50,658 nucleotides of DNA from Desulfobulbus elongatus DSM 2908 (GTDB lineage: Bacteria > Desulfobacterota > Desulfobulbia > Desulfobulbales > Desulfobulbaceae). Positions 24,385-32,665 of the stretch are shown in pieces (the stretch's first letter is position 1; the number at the start of each line of letters is the position of its first letter). Under the pieces are notes generated by a model, which made no database searches, had not been told where the DNA came from, and saw only the letters and a program-made list of their open reading frames with translations. The stretch spans positions 1-50,658 of the forward strand of contig NZ_JHZB01000029.1 of the NCBI RefSeq assembly GCF_000621145.1, given 5' to 3'. Both the position numbers and the translations under genes were made by a program.

Positions 24385-24674
24385 TGTATTTCCTTACGGA
24401 AGAGGCAATCGGTCAATGACTGCCAGCCGTCGGGATCGATTCCCCGTTCCCGACGGCTGGCCGCTCCATGTATGCACGGTTCATCACCGGGCAGCAGGTG
24501 TGACACTGCCTTTATACCTGTTTACTGTTTGTTTTTTGTTATGGTTGTATCGGTCTTTGTTTAAGGCCGCCAAACGGGCCATCCATGCGGAGTTGACAGC
24601 ATGGATGCGCACCAAGTCCGGGTGGATTTCCGTCATGTGGCACGTCCGCGGGCGATCCGGGAGAATCGGAGTGG
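24385..24674. other. Gap with a 14-bp perfect hairpin (24422-24461)
   Basis: About 290 bases between the radical SAM gene and the small gene hold no supported ORF. GCCAGCCGTCGGGA (24422-24435) is the exact complement of 24448-24461, with a 12-base loop and no T-run on either strand. It may be an attenuator, a Rho-independent pause site or an RNA-stability stem for the minus-strand mRNA. The promoter of the small gene/STN pair may also be here. Confidence 0.45.
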
Positions 24675-25673
24675 TCATTCGCCGATGGGATCGAGGCAAT
24701 GCGGCTTTTTTTTGTTCAGCAGAAGCCGCAGTTTGTTTTTCAGGACCCAGCGGGCCGGCACCGCGATCCGCTTCCGCATGGCCGGGGCGGCGGAACCGAT
24801 CATCCAGCATTGCTTGGGGCAGCCCGCCACCCGCCTGCGGATCGCCTCCGCTCCGGGCCCCTGCCAGATGTCGGCGAATTCCTGTTCGTGCAGATTGCCC
24901 ATGATCATGGGCTCGTCGGAGCCGTTGCAGGGCAGGACGTTGCCGGCCGGATCGACAAAGAACATGTCCGTTCCCACCTCGCAGGGCAGGGCACGTTTTT
25001 GCCCCCGTGCCTTGCGGGCCAGGCCCATGTTGAAATAGGCCCTGAACCAGTTCTTCGGCCTGCCGGTCTTCAGCAGTTCGACGGCCACCCGCTCGAACGC
25101 CCGGGCCACCGCTTCGGAGTCGTCGTAGCGGTTGGCGGTGGTGTGGAAATAAAAGGAATTGTGGGTGGTGGCGGTGGCGAATTCGAGCCCCATGGCATTG
25201 GCCAGCCGGTACAGTTCGATCAGGTCGCCGGCGTTGCGGTTCGACACCGTCATGCCGAAGCCGATGTCCGCGATTCCCATGCCGTGCAGCGTGGTCAGCG
25301 TCCTCAGGCCGTGATCGAAGCCGTCCTTGATGCCGCGCAGCTCGTCGTTGGCCGCGGGCAGTCCCTCGATGGAGACGCGGATGCCTATCTTGTTGCCGAA
25401 CCGTTCGAAGATCCGGATGGTCCGGTCGGTGAAATACCCGTTCGAGCTGATGACCAGCCGCTTGGTTTTGGGCAGGGCCCTGGCGACGATCTCCCCGATG
25501 TCGGCCCGCAGAAACGGTTCGCCGCCGGTGATGTTGATGAAGCTGAGGCCCTCCGGCAGCTTGTCCACCAATTCGGGGGAGAATTCCTCGTGCCAATTGC
25601 TCGGGTGCTGCCAGGTGTTGCACATGTAGCACTTGGCGTTGCACCGGTAGGTGACGATAAGACAGGCTTCCAT
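24675..25673 (-). CDS. Radical SAM protein with SPASM-like C-terminal cluster
   Basis: 332 residues. VTYRCNAKCYMCNTW places the CxxxCxxC iron-sulfur motif at Cys11, Cys15 and Cys18. NITGGEPF (about 48-55) is the SAM-binding GGEP motif. The C-terminal third has further cysteines typical of SPASM/twitch auxiliary clusters: LPCEVGTDMFFVDPAGNVLPC, then CPKQC. Such enzymes modify peptides or small molecules. In EPS loci they are seen next to glycosyltransferases, but the substrate is usually unknown. The ATG is 12 bases after the stop of the glycosyltransferase at 25686, so they are probably cotranscribed. No precursor peptide is obvious; the small gene at 24181-24384 is the only candidate by size, and I see no leader-peptide features in it. 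Confidence 0.85.
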   Translation of the reverse strand: MEACLIVTYRCNAKCYMCNTWQHPSNWHEEFSPELVDKLPEGLSFINITGGEPFLRADIGEIVARALPKTKRLVISSNGYFTDRTIRIFERFGNKIGIRVSIEGLPAANDELRGIKDGFDHGLRTLTTLHGMGIADIGFGMTVSNRNAGDLIELYRLANAMGLEFATATTHNSFYFHTTANRYDDSEAVARAFERVAVELLKTGRPKNWFRAYFNMGLARKARGQKRALPCEVGTDMFFVDPAGNVLPCNGSDEPMIMGNLHEQEFADIWQGPGAEAIRRRVAGCPKQCWMIGSAAPAMRKRIAVPARWVLKNKLRLLLNKKKPHCLDPIGE

Positions 25674-25685
25674 GGTTCCAGCTCG

Positions 25686-26885
25686 TTATCTGAGAAGATT
25701 GGTATAGATGTTCAACAAGTCGCGATTGTGCCGGGCGAGCGAATAGGATGCCTCCAACGTGCGTCTGGCGGCCTTGCCCATGGTTGTCCGGAGGTCGGGG
25801 TTGGCGGCCAGTTCCTTCATCCGTGCGGCCAACTCCGCCGTGTTGCCCATCTCAAAGAGGAAACCGGTTGCACCGTCCTCGATCTGTTCGGGAATGCCGC
25901 CGATCCGGCTGCCGATCACCGGCTTGCCGAACGCCATGGCTTCGAGCACCGTCATGGAGCAGTTTTCATACCCTTCCGATGGTACGACGACAAAAGCGGC
26001 GTTGGCGATAAGCTCGTTCAATTCCGCTCCGGATTTGTAGCCGAGAAATTCCACCTCGGGAAAGCAGGCGGGCAGCGACGCCAGCAGAGGGCCGGTGCCG
26101 ACGATCTTCAGGGGAAATGCACCGGCAATGGCCCTGTAGGCTGCAAGGAGGGTGGCGACCCCTTTTTGTTCGGCAATCCTGCCGAAATAGAGGGCGTATC
26201 CCCGGTCGGAATACGTGGGGTGGAGCGCTGTGGTCTCTATGCCGTTCGGCAGCACTCTGATGCTCTCCCGCGCCACCCGCCGGCCGACCAGATCGGCCAG
26301 AAACCGGCTGGGCGCCAGAAAAAGATCCACTCCGGCATAGCTCCTGCGCCATTTGTGGAAATACGCCTCCAACGCAAGCAGCACCTCTTTGCCGCGACTG
26401 CCCTGGCAGTTGCGGGCGAGCGGCTTCCAGAACGAACGGCCGTTGCAGGCGGTGCAGATCGTCTCGCCGCACAGGGCCAGATAGGAGGGGCAGATCAGCT
26501 TGTAGTCGTGCAGGGTGAGCACCACTTTCACGCCGTGCTGCTTCAGCACGGGAATGATCGACGGCGTCAGTTGATGGTAGATGTTGTGCAGATGGGCGAT
26601 GTCGGGGCGTTCTTGCCGGACGAGCCGCCTGATCGCCTGCACGGCCTCGCGTGAATGGACGAAGGCCAGGCCGGTCTTCAGCTTGCCGGCAAGGCCCCGC
26701 ACGCTCTCGTAATCGATGGGATCGACGAAGAAATCGGCATGGGATGAAGCGAAATTCCTGGGGTCCTGCATGGAAAAATCGACCACGTCGATTCCCTGTT
26801 CCTGAAGGAAGGCGCGTTCCTGGAAAAAAACCCGCTCGGAACCGCCGTTCAGATGGAAGAATTTGTTGGCGAAAAGGATTTTCAT
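25686..26885 (-). CDS. GT4-type glycosyltransferase
   Basis: 399 residues. The GT-B fold is visible from MKILFANKFFHLNGGSERVF. HLHNIYHQLTPSIIP and LTLHDYKLICPSYLALC are typical of the GT4 acceptor domain. A Cys-containing insert follows (ETICTACNGRSFWKPLARNC), which is common in this subgroup. The donor domain has YFGRIAEQKGVATLL and the EX7E motif EGYENCSMTVLEAMAFGKPV (about 312-330). It probably adds one sugar of the EPS repeat unit at the inner membrane. Donor and acceptor are not predictable here. Confidence 0.88.
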   Translation of the reverse strand: MKILFANKFFHLNGGSERVFFQERAFLQEQGIDVVDFSMQDPRNFASSHADFFVDPIDYESVRGLAGKLKTGLAFVHSREAVQAIRRLVRQERPDIAHLHNIYHQLTPSIIPVLKQHGVKVVLTLHDYKLICPSYLALCGETICTACNGRSFWKPLARNCQGSRGKEVLLALEAYFHKWRRSYAGVDLFLAPSRFLADLVGRRVARESIRVLPNGIETTALHPTYSDRGYALYFGRIAEQKGVATLLAAYRAIAGAFPLKIVGTGPLLASLPACFPEVEFLGYKSGAELNELIANAAFVVVPSEGYENCSMTVLEAMAFGKPVIGSRIGGIPEQIEDGATGFLFEMGNTAELAARMKELAANPDLRTTMGKAARRTLEASYSLARHNRDLLNIYTNLLR

Positions 26886-26916
26886 GGGTGCGGGAAGTGC
26901 GTGCCGGGGCGACGGA

Positions 26917-28989
26917 TTAGCTGACCAGGCACCAGGTGCCGAACGAGGTGCCGATATAGACGCTGCTGTCGAAGGGGTTGATCCTGATGGCGAACACCGT
27001 GATCCCCTGGGCCAGATTGAAATTCGCCGCCTGCCAGTTCATGCCGCCGTCCGAGGAAACGAACACGCCGTTGCCGTTGCCGTAACCCAGGGCGCGGCGT
27101 CCGGCGTAGACCAGTTCCGGCCGGTTGGGGTCGTAGCAGACGCACTGGGTGTACATGGTGCCGAAGGCATCTTTCGCCAGACCGTGGCGGTGGTCGCGAA
27201 GCTCTACCTGCTGGCCGTCAATGCGATAGATCCCTCTGGTCGTGGCGAGCAGCAGTGTTTTCGCCGGGGTGACGACCATTTGGATGATGCCCCGTGCCGA
27301 GATGCCCAGCTCCATTTCGGGGAAAAAATGCTCGCCTCGGTCGCGGGAAACGAGAAGGACGGTACGGCCGGCAGTTCCTTCCCGCAGGGCATACAGCATC
27401 TCTCCGTCAGGGGAGATGGCCCGGACGGTTTCGGACAGTCGCCGCCAGGTATGGCCGTGATCGTTACTGGCAAAAGGGCCGGCGTACACCAGACCGGGTA
27501 TTGCGGGGTGAAACGCTACAAAGAGATGAGAGTCCGTCAATTCCGGAAAGGTGTGGAATGTTGTGCCACCGTCATGGCTGACCGTCAGGCCCTTCTTTTC
27601 CCAGGCCCCGAATCCGGCGACGATGTGTTCGCCGCTCACCGCCGTCGCCGAGACGGACTTCGCACCGTGGATGCGCGTGGTTGCCAGTTCGGAAAAGGTC
27701 TGCCCGTTATCGGTGGTCTGCCAGAGGCCATGGTCGGTCAGGCCGAAGAGCATTGTTCCGGGGGCAGGGAAGACGATGTCGGCCATCCGGGCGCCGGTGA
27801 AACCGCTACCTGAAAAATGCCAGGTCGCGCCGCCGTCCTCGGTACGGATGATGCGCGCCCGGCCATTGGTCACATGCAGGCAGGTCTTCGGGTCGGTCGG
27901 GTGCGGGGCGAAAGGGCTGGAGTAGTAAAAGCCGGGAGACACCAATATTCCTTCCGGGTCGACGGCCTGGGGACTTTTCCAGGTGAGGCCGCCATCGTCG
28001 CTTGCATGAGGCGGCTGGGCGCTGATATTGGCCCGCAGATAGAGGCTGTCGCCATCGACGGGACTCGCCTCGATGTCGGTGACATCCAGGGTCGCAAAAA
28101 AACGGCCGATTTGCTGGACCGGTGGGGAGAAATTCCTGCCGCCGTCGCCGGAAGTCGCCACTCCCGCAAGCCCGAGGGCCACGTGCACCTGTTCCGGTTT
28201 GGCCGGACTCACGGCGATGGAACGCGGGTAGGTGGGCAAGCCGGTGCCGATTCTTTCCACGGCGCCATGGGCGAATTTCCAGAACCCCTGCGGCGAGGCA
28301 AGCAAAACGTCTCCCGGTCCCTTGGGATCGAGCACCAAGGCGTGTAAATCGGTCTCCCTGCAAGGCGTGGTGTTCCACGTTTCTCCGCCGTTCTCGCTTT
28401 TCAGCAGGCCTTCGCTGGCCGAGGCACACCAGATGCCGAGGGTTCGGTCCCGGGTCGCATTTGGAGTCCCGGAAGGGTCAAAAGCAAACAACGAACCCTT
28501 TGCAGCCTGCTTGTAGAAATCGGTTGCTCGCACCATGCGCCAGGATTCACCGCCATCGGTGGTCAGGTAGATGCCTTGGCATCGGTTGGGATAGTTGGCG
28601 GCCTCGTCGGCGTTGAATCCGAGAAATCCGGCGGCCACGACAACCTGCGGGTTGAGAGGATCAACGGCGAGGGACCGGGCGCCATAGGCGAGAAATCCTT
28701 TGTATTTCGGCTCCCAACTGCGACCGCCGTCATTGGACCGCCACACGCCCGACTGGTCCACGCTCAGGTAGGCAATCTCCGGGTTGCTCGGGGCATAGGC
28801 CAGGGCGTGCACATACTGAAAACCGTCGCCGCCGGCTATGCCCAATTCTTTCATCCGTTTGGTGGTCAGCGGCAGGCGCTGCCACCGCGATGCTCCGGCT
28901 TCGGTTTTTCTGATCGGGAAGACCGGCCAGGGCATGGCCGTGGCGCCAACAGCAAAAATGCATGTTGCAATGAATTCGCGTCGGTTCAT
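26917..28989 (-). CDS. Tat-exported BNR/Asp-box beta-propeller protein
   Basis: 690 residues from the ATG at 28989, which has AGGA upstream; an earlier in-frame extension is unsupported. The N-terminus MNRREFIATCIFAVGATAMPWP carries a twin-arginine motif (NRREFI) before a hydrophobic stretch, so export is likely in folded form. The remainder holds about ten Asp-box motifs of the S.DGG..W type (SNDGGRSW, TTDGGESW, SENGGETW, TEDGGATW, SSDGGMNW), the signature of sialidase/VPS10/Ycf48-like propellers. Possible roles are glycan binding or a lyase/hydrolase acting on the EPS in the periplasm. The catalytic Arg triad of sialidases cannot be assigned. It starts 11 bases past the stop of the acyltransferase. 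Confidence 0.8.
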   Translation of the reverse strand: MNRREFIATCIFAVGATAMPWPVFPIRKTEAGASRWQRLPLTTKRMKELGIAGGDGFQYVHALAYAPSNPEIAYLSVDQSGVWRSNDGGRSWEPKYKGFLAYGARSLAVDPLNPQVVVAAGFLGFNADEAANYPNRCQGIYLTTDGGESWRMVRATDFYKQAAKGSLFAFDPSGTPNATRDRTLGIWCASASEGLLKSENGGETWNTTPCRETDLHALVLDPKGPGDVLLASPQGFWKFAHGAVERIGTGLPTYPRSIAVSPAKPEQVHVALGLAGVATSGDGGRNFSPPVQQIGRFFATLDVTDIEASPVDGDSLYLRANISAQPPHASDDGGLTWKSPQAVDPEGILVSPGFYYSSPFAPHPTDPKTCLHVTNGRARIIRTEDGGATWHFSGSGFTGARMADIVFPAPGTMLFGLTDHGLWQTTDNGQTFSELATTRIHGAKSVSATAVSGEHIVAGFGAWEKKGLTVSHDGGTTFHTFPELTDSHLFVAFHPAIPGLVYAGPFASNDHGHTWRRLSETVRAISPDGEMLYALREGTAGRTVLLVSRDRGEHFFPEMELGISARGIIQMVVTPAKTLLLATTRGIYRIDGQQVELRDHRHGLAKDAFGTMYTQCVCYDPNRPELVYAGRRALGYGNGNGVFVSSDGGMNWQAANFNLAQGITVFAIRINPFDSSVYIGTSFGTWCLVS

Positions 28990-28999
28990 GATATTCCTG

Positions 29000-30064
29000 T
29001 CATTTTTTGGTTTCTGTGAGAGCCGGAATGATTTTCGTCGGTTTCCGACCCAACAGCAAAGCATGGCAGAGGGGTATCTGCTGTAACACGATTCCCAAAG
29101 CTAATGGCAGCAGGCAACCTAAGATAACCCAGGTTCCAAAACCGATGAACGAGCGTTGGAGATCAAATTTATATATCAGTTGTTTGATGAACACGAAAAA
29201 TGGCATATGAAAAACAAAAATAGTAATGGAATGAACGCCAAGATATTTTATGATATTGATACCTGTTGGATTGAGGCGGGCAATTATGTTGCTTATTTTT
29301 ATTGCGGTTATACTTCCGAGCACTCCTGTGATAATTTGAAAAAATGGTTTGTATGTATCTATGAGCACAAAATTAGGTATAAATAATATAATCGCACATA
29401 ATAATATTAAATAGTTCCGGTAACTAAATCGGATATCATTAACGATGCTGGAAATATATATGCCGATGACGAAAAAAACATAATTGCGGGCAAATTTTCC
29501 TGCCGCTAAAAAATGTATATCGTCTACCAGAGGAGAACATATTTTTATGATAATTGCAGCGATCAAAATATGAAATATACTTAATTTCAATATATTGTAA
29601 CTGAGTGCTGTAAGGGAAGAGCAGCAAAAAAGCACGAACAAAAACCAGAGAACTCCTGATGGCGCCCGGTCCGATGATTGAAAAAGAAAAATACCATTGA
29701 GCATTTCATATAATGTTGGAGTTGCCAGCAGATTTTTTGGGGTGATCAAGTTCAAGGCCATAAAGGCCATGGAAAGACAGAGGAAAGGAACAAGAATACC
29801 TCTGATCGATCGCATAAGCATAAACTGCAAGTCGTTTCTTTCAAGGAGTCTCCTCTGAAGGGAACCGGAAATGATAAAAAAGAGCGCTATGTGAAAGGAA
29901 TAGATAACTTGATTCGTTAGTTCCAGATTGGTTTTGAAAAATGCTTGATCCATACGCTGGTCAGCGTGTGCCCAGACAACAAGAATTATGGCTAAGCCAC
30001 GGGCGATATCGAGGTGATCAAGGCGTTTTTTCGGCACAGTCTCTTTCATCTGTTTTTCCAGCAT
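29000..30064 (-). CDS. Acyltransferase-3-family membrane O-acyltransferase
   Basis: 354 residues with about ten hydrophobic segments. The N-terminus LDHLDIARGLAIILVVWAHA is the family hallmark, with the active-site His in the first helix, and FHIALFFIISGSL follows in the second. The family acetylates EPS or O-antigen sugars using acyl-CoA. The 3' half is AT-rich (about 29150-29640), unlike its neighbours, which suggests it was acquired separately. The start overlaps the end of the pyruvyltransferase gene by 47 bases, so transcription is coupled. MKETVPKKR, five codons in, is an alternative start. Confidence 0.85.
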   Translation of the reverse strand: MLEKQMKETVPKKRLDHLDIARGLAIILVVWAHADQRMDQAFFKTNLELTNQVIYSFHIALFFIISGSLQRRLLERNDLQFMLMRSIRGILVPFLCLSMAFMALNLITPKNLLATPTLYEMLNGIFLFQSSDRAPSGVLWFLFVLFCCSSLTALSYNILKLSIFHILIAAIIIKICSPLVDDIHFLAAGKFARNYVFFVIGIYISSIVNDIRFSYRNYLILLCAIILFIPNFVLIDTYKPFFQIITGVLGSITAIKISNIIARLNPTGINIIKYLGVHSITIFVFHMPFFVFIKQLIYKFDLQRSFIGFGTWVILGCLLPLALGIVLQQIPLCHALLLGRKPTKIIPALTETKK

Positions 30065-31337
30065 AATATTCGGGAAGCCGGGCCATTTCCGCCTTGAGGT
30101 TGGCGCTTTTGGCGGTGATGTTGCTTTTGAGTATCTCCCGGGTCACGCTCCGGTCCGCCCAGGCGCGTTCCATGAGGGCTCGTAGGTTGTCCGTGGTGAC
30201 CTTGTCGATATCCACGGTGTATTCGCCAAGTCCCATCAGACGCATGTACTCCTCGAGCTTGAACTGATAGTTGATGGCAGCGGTCGGCGTGCAGATGCCG
30301 GTGGAGAAGATGCAGGCATGCATGCGGGTCACCAGGCAGAGATCGAGCAGTCCCATGATGCCTTTCATCTGCGCCGGGCTGTAGACCCGGCCCAGGATTG
30401 TCGCTTCGTCCTTGTTGCGCATCAACGCCATGATGTCGCGGGCGGCGGCCACGTCGTCCTCACGGCACCCTTCGACGAGTACGTTGGTGGCGATGAACAG
30501 CACCCGCACGCCTTTCTGGCCGATGAATTCGTCGGCCACGGTGGCAATGGCCCGTTTATATTCCTCGTACCCGCTCGTCCCTTGCGCCTTGATATAACTC
30601 CAGCGCATCACCGACATGCCGACGAGCGGCTGCTCCCTTTCCGGCACGTTGAATTCGTTCAGCAGGCCCCGGGCTTCCTCGGGATCGACGGCCGGTTGCA
30701 GGACCGCCACGTCACAGGTATTGACGATCACCGGGCCTGAAATGCCCATCTCCTTGACGATTTCACCCGATTTCTGGTCGCGCAGAAAAAGCACGTCGCA
30801 TGTATTCAAGATTTTTTTCGACAGGAATCGTGTCGCTCTGAAATGGAAGGGGCCGATGGTTTGGGGGAAAAGGACAAGATATTTTTTGTACGTTTGCACC
30901 ACCCACAGCATGTACAGGGAGAAGAGAATGGCCTTGTAAAAGTTGTCGTTGATCCGTTCCGCTCCGACACTGACAACCATGTCAGCCGCCTTGATTTTTT
31001 GGATCGCGGCCAGGGTGTCGGCATCGAACGTGTAGAGCGATTCCGGCAGAGGCAAGCGTTTGCCTCGCAGAAAAACGGCCAGCGCATGCATGGTCATCCA
31101 CAGGCCGGTCCTCAGCAGCCACATCATTTGCCTGGGCCGGGATTGTCCCAGCGGCAGGGAGATCAGTTCATGGGCGCAAGGCAACCCCGTCAATTTGTGG
31201 ATCGACTCCGGCGTCTGCGCCAGCACTTCGATGTTGGCGCCGGGAAAGTTTTCTTTGAGGAGGCGGACAGAGTTTTCCACCAGTGCCCCGGAACCTATGT
31301 TGGCGGCGGAGTAAGCCTCGATGATCAGAATGTTCAT
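30018..31337 (-). CDS. Polysaccharide pyruvyltransferase-family protein (copy 1)
   Basis: 439 residues from the ATG at 31337, which follows AGGGGA; the upstream in-frame extension has no coding character. The sequence begins MNILIIEAYSAANIGSGALV, the N-terminal pattern of the PS_pyruv_trans/WcaK family (GT-B-like). VLFPQTIGPFHF and LCLVTRMHACIFSTG (family RxH motif) are present. It should add a pyruvate ketal, or a related group, to an EPS sugar from phosphoenolpyruvate. Together with the next gene it forms a diverged tandem pair. Confidence 0.85.
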   Translation of the reverse strand: MNILIIEAYSAANIGSGALVENSVRLLKENFPGANIEVLAQTPESIHKLTGLPCAHELISLPLGQSRPRQMMWLLRTGLWMTMHALAVFLRGKRLPLPESLYTFDADTLAAIQKIKAADMVVSVGAERINDNFYKAILFSLYMLWVVQTYKKYLVLFPQTIGPFHFRATRFLSKKILNTCDVLFLRDQKSGEIVKEMGISGPVIVNTCDVAVLQPAVDPEEARGLLNEFNVPEREQPLVGMSVMRWSYIKAQGTSGYEEYKRAIATVADEFIGQKGVRVLFIATNVLVEGCREDDVAAARDIMALMRNKDEATILGRVYSPAQMKGIMGLLDLCLVTRMHACIFSTGICTPTAAINYQFKLEEYMRLMGLGEYTVDIDKVTTDNLRALMERAWADRSVTREILKSNITAKSANLKAEMARLPEYYAGKTDERDCAEKTP

Positions 31338-31348
31338 GCGGTCCCCTT

Positions 31349-32665
31349 TCAGCGCGCCGCGTTTTTTTCGAGAAGGCGCATGGCGGTTTCGCCGTGCCGG
31401 TAGGTGTCGTTTTTTATGCCGTCGATACGGCTGGCCAAATGTGCGCGAACTTCCTGCCGGTGCTGCCAAAGAGCAGCGATTGTCGCGATGAGGGTATCGG
31501 CATCGATGGCGTCGATGTTGTAGACATACTCCTGCATACCCAGCATGGAACCGATGATGCCGTGACACCTAAAATCGCCGTCATGGCTGATCAGAAGCGA
31601 TGGCACGGCCGCACAGACGGCATCGATGGTGAAGTGCAGACGGGTGCCGATGGTCATGTCCAGGCATGCCGCCATACCCTTCAACTCCCGTGATGAATAC
31701 TCGTTGCGCACGATGATGATTTTTTCCGGATGCAACGCTCTGTCGCGGATCATGCCGGCGGTGATGCGATCGTCCAGGATGGGGGAAGGGCCAATGGAGT
31801 GGGGGATGAACACCACCGTGGCTCCAAGCGTGCCTGTCACATAATTCGTCGCGGCCACAATCGGAGCCAGAGCCCTTTCCCGCCGGTTTTCGAGCACTTG
31901 GCCGGGAAAGGCGAAATCCAGTTTTCTCTGGCTGACGGCCATGCCCACCAGGGGCTGATTTTCCGGGACACCCTCAGACTGTAACAGCGCCCAGGCCTCT
32001 TCCTTGCCAATGGTCGGCGCGATGAAGGCCAGATCGGGAAAGACCGATACAGGCACATGGTCCGCGGTTACACCTATTGCAGTGAGGTACGCCTTGGATA
32101 ATTCTTCGCGCAGGGTAATGCTGCCCAATCGTTTGGAGGTATGGGCCACCCAACGGTCGAGCAGGCGCGTCTTCAGGCTGGTTTTGTCCGTGTTCTTCCG
32201 TCTGACCGTGGCCGCGTATATGATGGCCGGCTTTCCCATGAGCCTGAACAGCAAGGCCTGGGTACCGTGATACAGGGGGCTGTAAAAACTGTCATGCGAC
32301 ATGAGAACAAGGTCTGCATCGACATAGGCTTTCCAGGCGGGACCGGACATGAGCCCGGCTGCCCTGGCTCCGATCACTTTGTATGACAGTCCGAAGAATA
32401 CATGTTTGAGGACAAAGGAAAGGTAACCCCACAGTTTGGTGGTTCGACTCCCTTGGCCATCGAGCATGTGGGCCGGCGTGACGCCGTTGGAGTCCACCAC
32501 CGTTGCTTCGCCGGCATAGTTGATGCGATCGAGATCCGGATACAGTGAAAACAGGGTGATAGTTATGTCGCCGAACGGCCGGAGAGATTCTCGCAGGCCG
32601 TAAAACAGGGCGGCTTCACCCTTGTTGTGGCTGGGGATGTCTTCAGGAATGAGGATGTTGGTCAT
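31349..32665 (-). CDS. Polysaccharide pyruvyltransferase-family protein (copy 2)
   Basis: 438 residues. It begins MTNILIPEDIPSHNKGEAAL, with the family glycine/asparagine loop, and has IIYAATVRR, VVFIPHSIGP and MTIGTRLHFTIDAVCAAVPSL, the conserved RLH region. It is clearly related to copy 1 but diverged, so the two probably decorate different sugars. It overlaps the flippase stop by 23 bases, and copy 1 starts 11 bases after it ends. Confidence 0.85.
   Translation of the reverse strand: MTNILIPEDIPSHNKGEAALFYGLRESLRPFGDITITLFSLYPDLDRINYAGEATVVDSNGVTPAHMLDGQGSRTTKLWGYLSFVLKHVFFGLSYKVIGARAAGLMSGPAWKAYVDADLVLMSHDSFYSPLYHGTQALLFRLMGKPAIIYAATVRRKNTDKTSLKTRLLDRWVAHTSKRLGSITLREELSKAYLTAIGVTADHVPVSVFPDLAFIAPTIGKEEAWALLQSEGVPENQPLVGMAVSQRKLDFAFPGQVLENRRERALAPIVAATNYVTGTLGATVVFIPHSIGPSPILDDRITAGMIRDRALHPEKIIIVRNEYSSRELKGMAACLDMTIGTRLHFTIDAVCAAVPSLLISHDGDFRCHGIIGSMLGMQEYVYNIDAIDADTLIATIAALWQHRQEVRAHLASRIDGIKNDTYRHGETAMRLLEKNAAR

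Noticed and set aside
24699-26654. Plus-strand ORF of 651 residues over the radical SAM and glycosyltransferase genes
   Set aside because: The opposite strand has two proteins with intact catalytic motifs. The plus-strand translation has no coherent domain.
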